Source of the DNA: Methylobacillus methanolivorans
Lineage (GTDB): Bacteria; Pseudomonadota; Gammaproteobacteria; Burkholderiales; Methylophilaceae
Assembly: GCF_044751345.1 (NCBI RefSeq)
Contig: NZ_JBIWXY010000001.1
Span: 1,054,001-1,118,000 of the forward strand
Direction of reading: 5' to 3'
Length of the DNA: 64,000 nt
Both the position numbers and the translations under genes were made by a program. Positions within the stretch are counted from its first letter, which is position 1. Each line of letters starts with the position of its first letter. Positions 60,972-64,000 of the stretch are shown here, in pieces. Below the pieces are notes generated by a model. That model did not search any database. It had not been told where the DNA came from and was given only the letters and a program-made list of their open reading frames with translations.

Positions 60972-60998
60972 AAACCTGCCTCATGGCAGGTTTTTTTA
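60972..60998 (+). terminator. Intrinsic terminator of dapD
   Basis: AAAACCTGCC and GGCAGGTTTT pair around TCAT and are followed by a T-run on the plus strand. Confidence 0.88.
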
Positions 60999-61030
60999 TT
61001 GTCTACCACCTCATACCCCAGCCTATAAAA

Positions 61031-61052
61031 TAAAACATAACATTATGTTTTA
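61031..61052. promoter_or_regulatory. 22-bp perfect palindrome upstream of the MHYT gene
   Basis: TAAAACATAA (61031-61040), CA, TTATGTTTTA (61043-61052). It lacks the T-run expected after a terminator and lies about 120 bp upstream of the MHYT-GGDEF-EAL start in AT-rich DNA, so an operator is more likely. Confidence 0.45.
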
Positions 61053-61172
61053 AAAATAAAAATCAGATAAATCCCAAACACTTCCCACCTCCACACCACC
61101 AATATTACCTGCGGCACAAAAGTTGCGACATCAATACCAAGTCCATATTTTTACAGGCAGTTCAGGATAACC

Positions 61173-63311
61173 ATGACGGGCAGCTACGATTACAAACTGG
61201 TGCTACTTTCGATTGTGATTGCATTCATCTCATCACTGGTAGCGTTCATGTTCACCAACCACGCGGTGCATCGTCAAGGCTCCTCATCCAAGGCATGGAT
61301 GGCGCTTGGTGCAATCGCAATGGGATCAGGGATATGGGCCATGCATTTCATCAGCATTCTCGCCTGGTCATTATCCACACCCATCTCTTCTCTCTTTGAT
61401 GACAGCATATTGTCATGGCTGATTGCCGTCAGTATCTCCTGGCTGGCACTGGACATTACCAGCAGGCCTGGTTTCAAACTGCAAGCACTCGTGACTGCCG
61501 GTATCGTCATGGGGCTGGGTATTAGCGGCATGCATTACACCAGCATGCACGCGATGCAGATGTTTTCGGAGATAAGCTACAACACAACCTTGCTCGCTCT
61601 ATCGCTAGGCATTGCCGTCATTATTTCGATCGTGGCACTGGCATTCATGTTCCATACCGACCATCAATCAAGAAATCCAACATTACGGTCTCGCCTTTAT
61701 GCCGCCACGATGCTGAGTGGTGGCATTGCCTGCACACATTTCACCGCCATGGCAGCCATCGGTATTCCTCCCCAGGCCGATTTGACTACAAACTCAACAC
61801 TACAACCGGGCTTGTTTTCAGTCATCATCGCAGTGGGTATCTGCATCCTGATCCTGCTCACTGCCATCCTGACTATTATAGATACGCGTAATCGTGACAA
61901 AGACAACTGGCTACGTACCGACACGCAGGATAAGCTAAGCCGCATAAGCATGCTGGATGCGCTGACCCAGTTACCCAACCATCGCTACTTTCAGCATCAC
62001 CTCAATATTGGTATCCGCCGCACTGCGCGCCTAGGCAACGCGCTAGCGGTCGCAATCATCAATCTCGACAACCTCAAGCAAATCAAAGAAGAATTAGGGC
62101 AACATATCAGCGATGAAATATTGTGTGCCGCTGCAAAGCGCATCCAGGAAACCATTCGCGGCTGTGATATGGCCGCTTACAACGGCAATGAAGCGTTTCT
62201 CGTGCTATTTGAAGACATCAAGCATGAGCAAGACATTGTGCCGGTCATGGAGCGAATCATGCAGTCATTGCATGCCACATTCCGCGTTGATCATCATGAT
62301 ATTGCGCTGAACGTCAGGGCCGGACTCTCGCTTTACCCTAAGCATGGTCATGCTGATCGCCTGCTGACCTATGCCGAGGCAGCCATGCACCGCGTCAAGC
62401 CCAATGACAATCAAGGCTTCCGCCTGTTTGATGACAGGCTGGAGCCCACCTCATACGATCTGCTGGAAACTCAGCAGGAGCTACGCCACGCTATTGCCAA
62501 TAAAGAGTTCGTACTCTATTTCGAGCCACGCATGGATATTCTCGGCAATAGCATCACTGGCCTGGAAATCCATGCACGCTGGTTGCACCCGACCAAAGGC
62601 GTTATTCCAGCAGCCACTTTTGCCCCCATGGCAGAGAATATTGGATTGATGGATGACATCAACACCTGGGTGTTGGAGGCAAGTTGCCGCATGACGCAGA
62701 CACTGCGCCAACAGGATATTCGCCTGCCGATTTACCTGCCACTTATGCTTGGGCAAGTACGTAATCCGAATCTTGAGCAGCAGATCGTGGCAAGGTTGAA
62801 TCAATTCAGCTTGCCCGCAGATGCCTTGATCCTGGAAATCGCAGAGTCTGCCTTCATGCATCAACCCGAGCACTATATTGACCTGCTCAAACGCTTACCT
62901 GCCATCAGCTTGAACATCAGTCTGGAAAATTTCGGCACTCGTTTATCCAGCTTGCCATATATGCAACACCTCAACCTGAAAGCACTCAAGCTGGATCACA
63001 GCTTTACCCAAGATATCCTGACTAACCAGAAAGCACGTGCTATTGCGGGTGCGATTATCGAATTAGCGCATGCCCACCACGTGAAAGTCATCGCCGAGCA
63101 TGTCTCCAGCCAAGATGAACGCAATGTGTTGTTATCGCTGGAATGCAATGAAATACAGGGGGCTTTCTGTGCGAACCCCGTACACCAGGCCCAATTGGCA
63201 GAATTCCTGCGTGACAGCCAACTAGCGGTGCCGTACGGCAAAATAAAACGTGAAGAAAATAGCTGGTCTGCATATAGCATCGCAGCAGAAAGCCTCTCTG
63301 TTGCGCGCTAG
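61173..63311 (+). CDS. MHYT-GGDEF-EAL protein with both catalytic signatures degenerate
   Basis: A 712-residue membrane protein. Residues 1-235 form an MHYT sensor with MHFI (57-60), MHYT (120-123) and THFT (188-191), thought to bind copper or a gas. The GGDEF domain (about 255-415) starts DALTQLPNHRYF but its signature reads NGNEA (337-341). The EAL domain (about 430-680) has EIH at 465-467 in place of EAL, ENFGTR (585-590) in place of DDFGTG and AEHVSS in place of AEGVET. Catalysis of c-di-GMP synthesis or breakdown is therefore unlikely; a binding or scaffold role fits. Confidence 0.9.
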   Translation: MTGSYDYKLVLLSIVIAFISSLVAFMFTNHAVHRQGSSSKAWMALGAIAMGSGIWAMHFISILAWSLSTPISSLFDDSILSWLIAVSISWLALDITSRPGFKLQALVTAGIVMGLGISGMHYTSMHAMQMFSEISYNTTLLALSLGIAVIISIVALAFMFHTDHQSRNPTLRSRLYAATMLSGGIACTHFTAMAAIGIPPQADLTTNSTLQPGLFSVIIAVGICILILLTAILTIIDTRNRDKDNWLRTDTQDKLSRISMLDALTQLPNHRYFQHHLNIGIRRTARLGNALAVAIINLDNLKQIKEELGQHISDEILCAAAKRIQETIRGCDMAAYNGNEAFLVLFEDIKHEQDIVPVMERIMQSLHATFRVDHHDIALNVRAGLSLYPKHGHADRLLTYAEAAMHRVKPNDNQGFRLFDDRLEPTSYDLLETQQELRHAIANKEFVLYFEPRMDILGNSITGLEIHARWLHPTKGVIPAATFAPMAENIGLMDDINTWVLEASCRMTQTLRQQDIRLPIYLPLMLGQVRNPNLEQQIVARLNQFSLPADALILEIAESAFMHQPEHYIDLLKRLPAISLNISLENFGTRLSSLPYMQHLNLKALKLDHSFTQDILTNQKARAIAGAIIELAHAHHVKVIAEHVSSQDERNVLLSLECNEIQGAFCANPVHQAQLAEFLRDSQLAVPYGKIKREENSWSAYSIAAESLSVAR

Positions 63312-63352
63312 TGTAAAATATCGCATACCTACTACATTCAAGATGCACACTC

Positions 63353-63703
63353 ATGAAGCTCTACGGTATTCCCAACTGTAATACAGTAAAGAAAGCACGC
63401 ACCTGGTTGGACGAACACGGCATTAGTTACGAATTTCACGATTTCAAGAAATCCGGCATTAGCAAAGAAACCCTCCAGCAATGGCTCGGCCAAGTAGACT
63501 GGGAAAAACTAGTCAACCGCGCAGGCATGACTTGGCGCGGGCTAAGTGATGCAGAAAAAGTGGCAGTCACCGATGCCGCATCAGCCATCACACTCATGCA
63601 GGACAAAACCTCCGTGATCAAGCGCCCTGTGCTGGTGAAGGATGACCAGATTCTGCATCTGGGTTTTACCGAGGCAGCTTATGCCAAGCTGTTTAATGCA
63701 TGA
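63353..63703 (+). CDS. yffB: ArsC/Spx-family protein, YffB-like
   Basis: The 116-residue protein has a thioredoxin-like ArsC fold with the single catalytic Cys9 in LYGIPNCNTVKKARTWLDEHG. The end DKTSVIKRPVLVKDDQILHLGF is typical of YffB/YfgD relatives. YffB may use glutathione as thiol donor; arsenate reduction is doubtful. It overlaps dapE by 4 bp (ATGA), the same pairing as yffB-dapE in E. coli. Confidence 0.9.
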   Translation: MKLYGIPNCNTVKKARTWLDEHGISYEFHDFKKSGISKETLQQWLGQVDWEKLVNRAGMTWRGLSDAEKVAVTDAASAITLMQDKTSVIKRPVLVKDDQILHLGFTEAAYAKLFNA

Positions 63704-64000
63704 GTAAAACACTAGCACTCGCCCAGGACCTCATCTCCCGCCGCTCTGTCACCCCTGATGACCAAGGTTGCCAGGAGCTTTTGATTTCACGCTTGGAACC
63801 CTTGGGATTCAAGATTGAACGCATGCGATTCGGTGATGTAGATAATTTCTATGCCCGCCGTGGCAACACTGGCCCCCTGCTGGTATTTGCCGGGCATACG
63901 GATGTTGTCCCCACAGGGCCGGTAGATCAATGGCATACCCCGCCTTTTGAGCCCACCATCAAGGATGGCATGCTCTATGGCCGAGGTGCCGCTGACATGA
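63700..64000 (+). CDS. dapE: Succinyl-diaminopimelate desuccinylase (N-terminal part)
   Basis: The first 100 residues of an M20-family enzyme that removes succinate from N-succinyl-L,L-diaminopimelate. LLVFAGHTDVVPTGP carries the first zinc His and the catalytic Asp, and LYGRGAADM the bridging region. The gene runs off the window edge. Its start overlaps yffB by 4 bp. Confidence 0.95.
   Translation, partial: MSKTLALAQDLISRRSVTPDDQGCQELLISRLEPLGFKIERMRFGDVDNFYARRGNTGPLLVFAGHTDVVPTGPVDQWHTPPFEPTIKDGMLYGRGAADM

Noticed and set aside
1..64000. CRISPR arrays, insertion sequences or prophage
   Set aside because: No regularly spaced direct repeats, transposase-like proteins or phage structural genes were seen.

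Overview
The window reads as ordinary chromosome of a betaproteobacterium. Gene families, codon use and the mix of acnB, dapD/dapE, kup, tamAB and a PEP-CTERM protein fit a methylotroph of the Methylophilaceae (Methylobacillus-like). This placement is an inference from general resemblance; no rRNA or methanol dehydrogenase lies in the window. Genes are tightly packed on both strands, with few gaps over 300 bp and no phage, CRISPR array or insertion sequence seen.

Layout. 0-5.9 kb: tail of an EAL-domain gene, a Gly-Cys-Gly tRNA cluster with its own promoter and terminators, pgsA-uvrC, a small tautomerase, a zinc-type CDF exporter, rlmJ and a YqhA-type membrane protein. 5.9-11.7 kb: a six-gene minus-strand sulfur operon (persulfide dioxygenase, phosphatase/rhodanese-like::SQR fusion, DUF2892, two YeeE/YedE halves, TauE). 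It has a near-perfect sigma-54 promoter, an array of ATGTTTCAT/ATGAAACAT dyads upstream, and a divergent FisR-like sigma-54 activator. 11.7-26.3 kb: DUF3016 protein, VOC protein, acnB, purB, tamA-tamB, a lone C39-like peptidase, wrbA, and surE-pcm-nlpD. 26.3-32.3 kb: a redox/electrophile-stress block (thioredoxin, nitroreductase, Old Yellow Enzyme, YceI, flavodoxin-type protein, pirin) divergent from an EI24 membrane protein and a LysR regulator, with two matching LysR-type dyads between them. 32.3-41.6 kb: PsiE-like protein, tadA, rhomboid protease, Bax-inhibitor-1 protein, PEP-CTERM protein, nagZ, the hscC/J-domain chaperone pair and a queuosine-precursor transporter.

41.6-50 kb: a tightly overlapping operon of a predicted exonuclease, rlmD, a peptide-type binding lipoprotein, a YkuD-domain enzyme with no signal peptide and two peptide-ABC permeases. 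It is followed by ydbL-ynbE-ydbH. 50-54 kb: an accessory island with a histidine phosphatase, a decayed second copy of part of ydbH, a DUF333 lipoprotein, a GFA-family protein and a YtcJ-like amidohydrolase. The last of these ends in a convincing integron attC-like site, and the phosphatase ends in a weaker one. 54-64 kb: cysM, dsbB, xseA, a short TfoX protein, kup, an M48 lipoprotein protease, dapD, an MHYT-GGDEF-EAL protein with both catalytic signatures lost, a YffB/ArsC-like protein and the start of dapE.

The most interesting points are the sulfane-sulfur regulon with visible promoter and operators, the signal-less YkuD enzyme inside a peptide-import operon (possible murein-peptide recycling), the cassette-like island with the duplicated ydbH fragment, and the doubly degenerate c-di-GMP protein.
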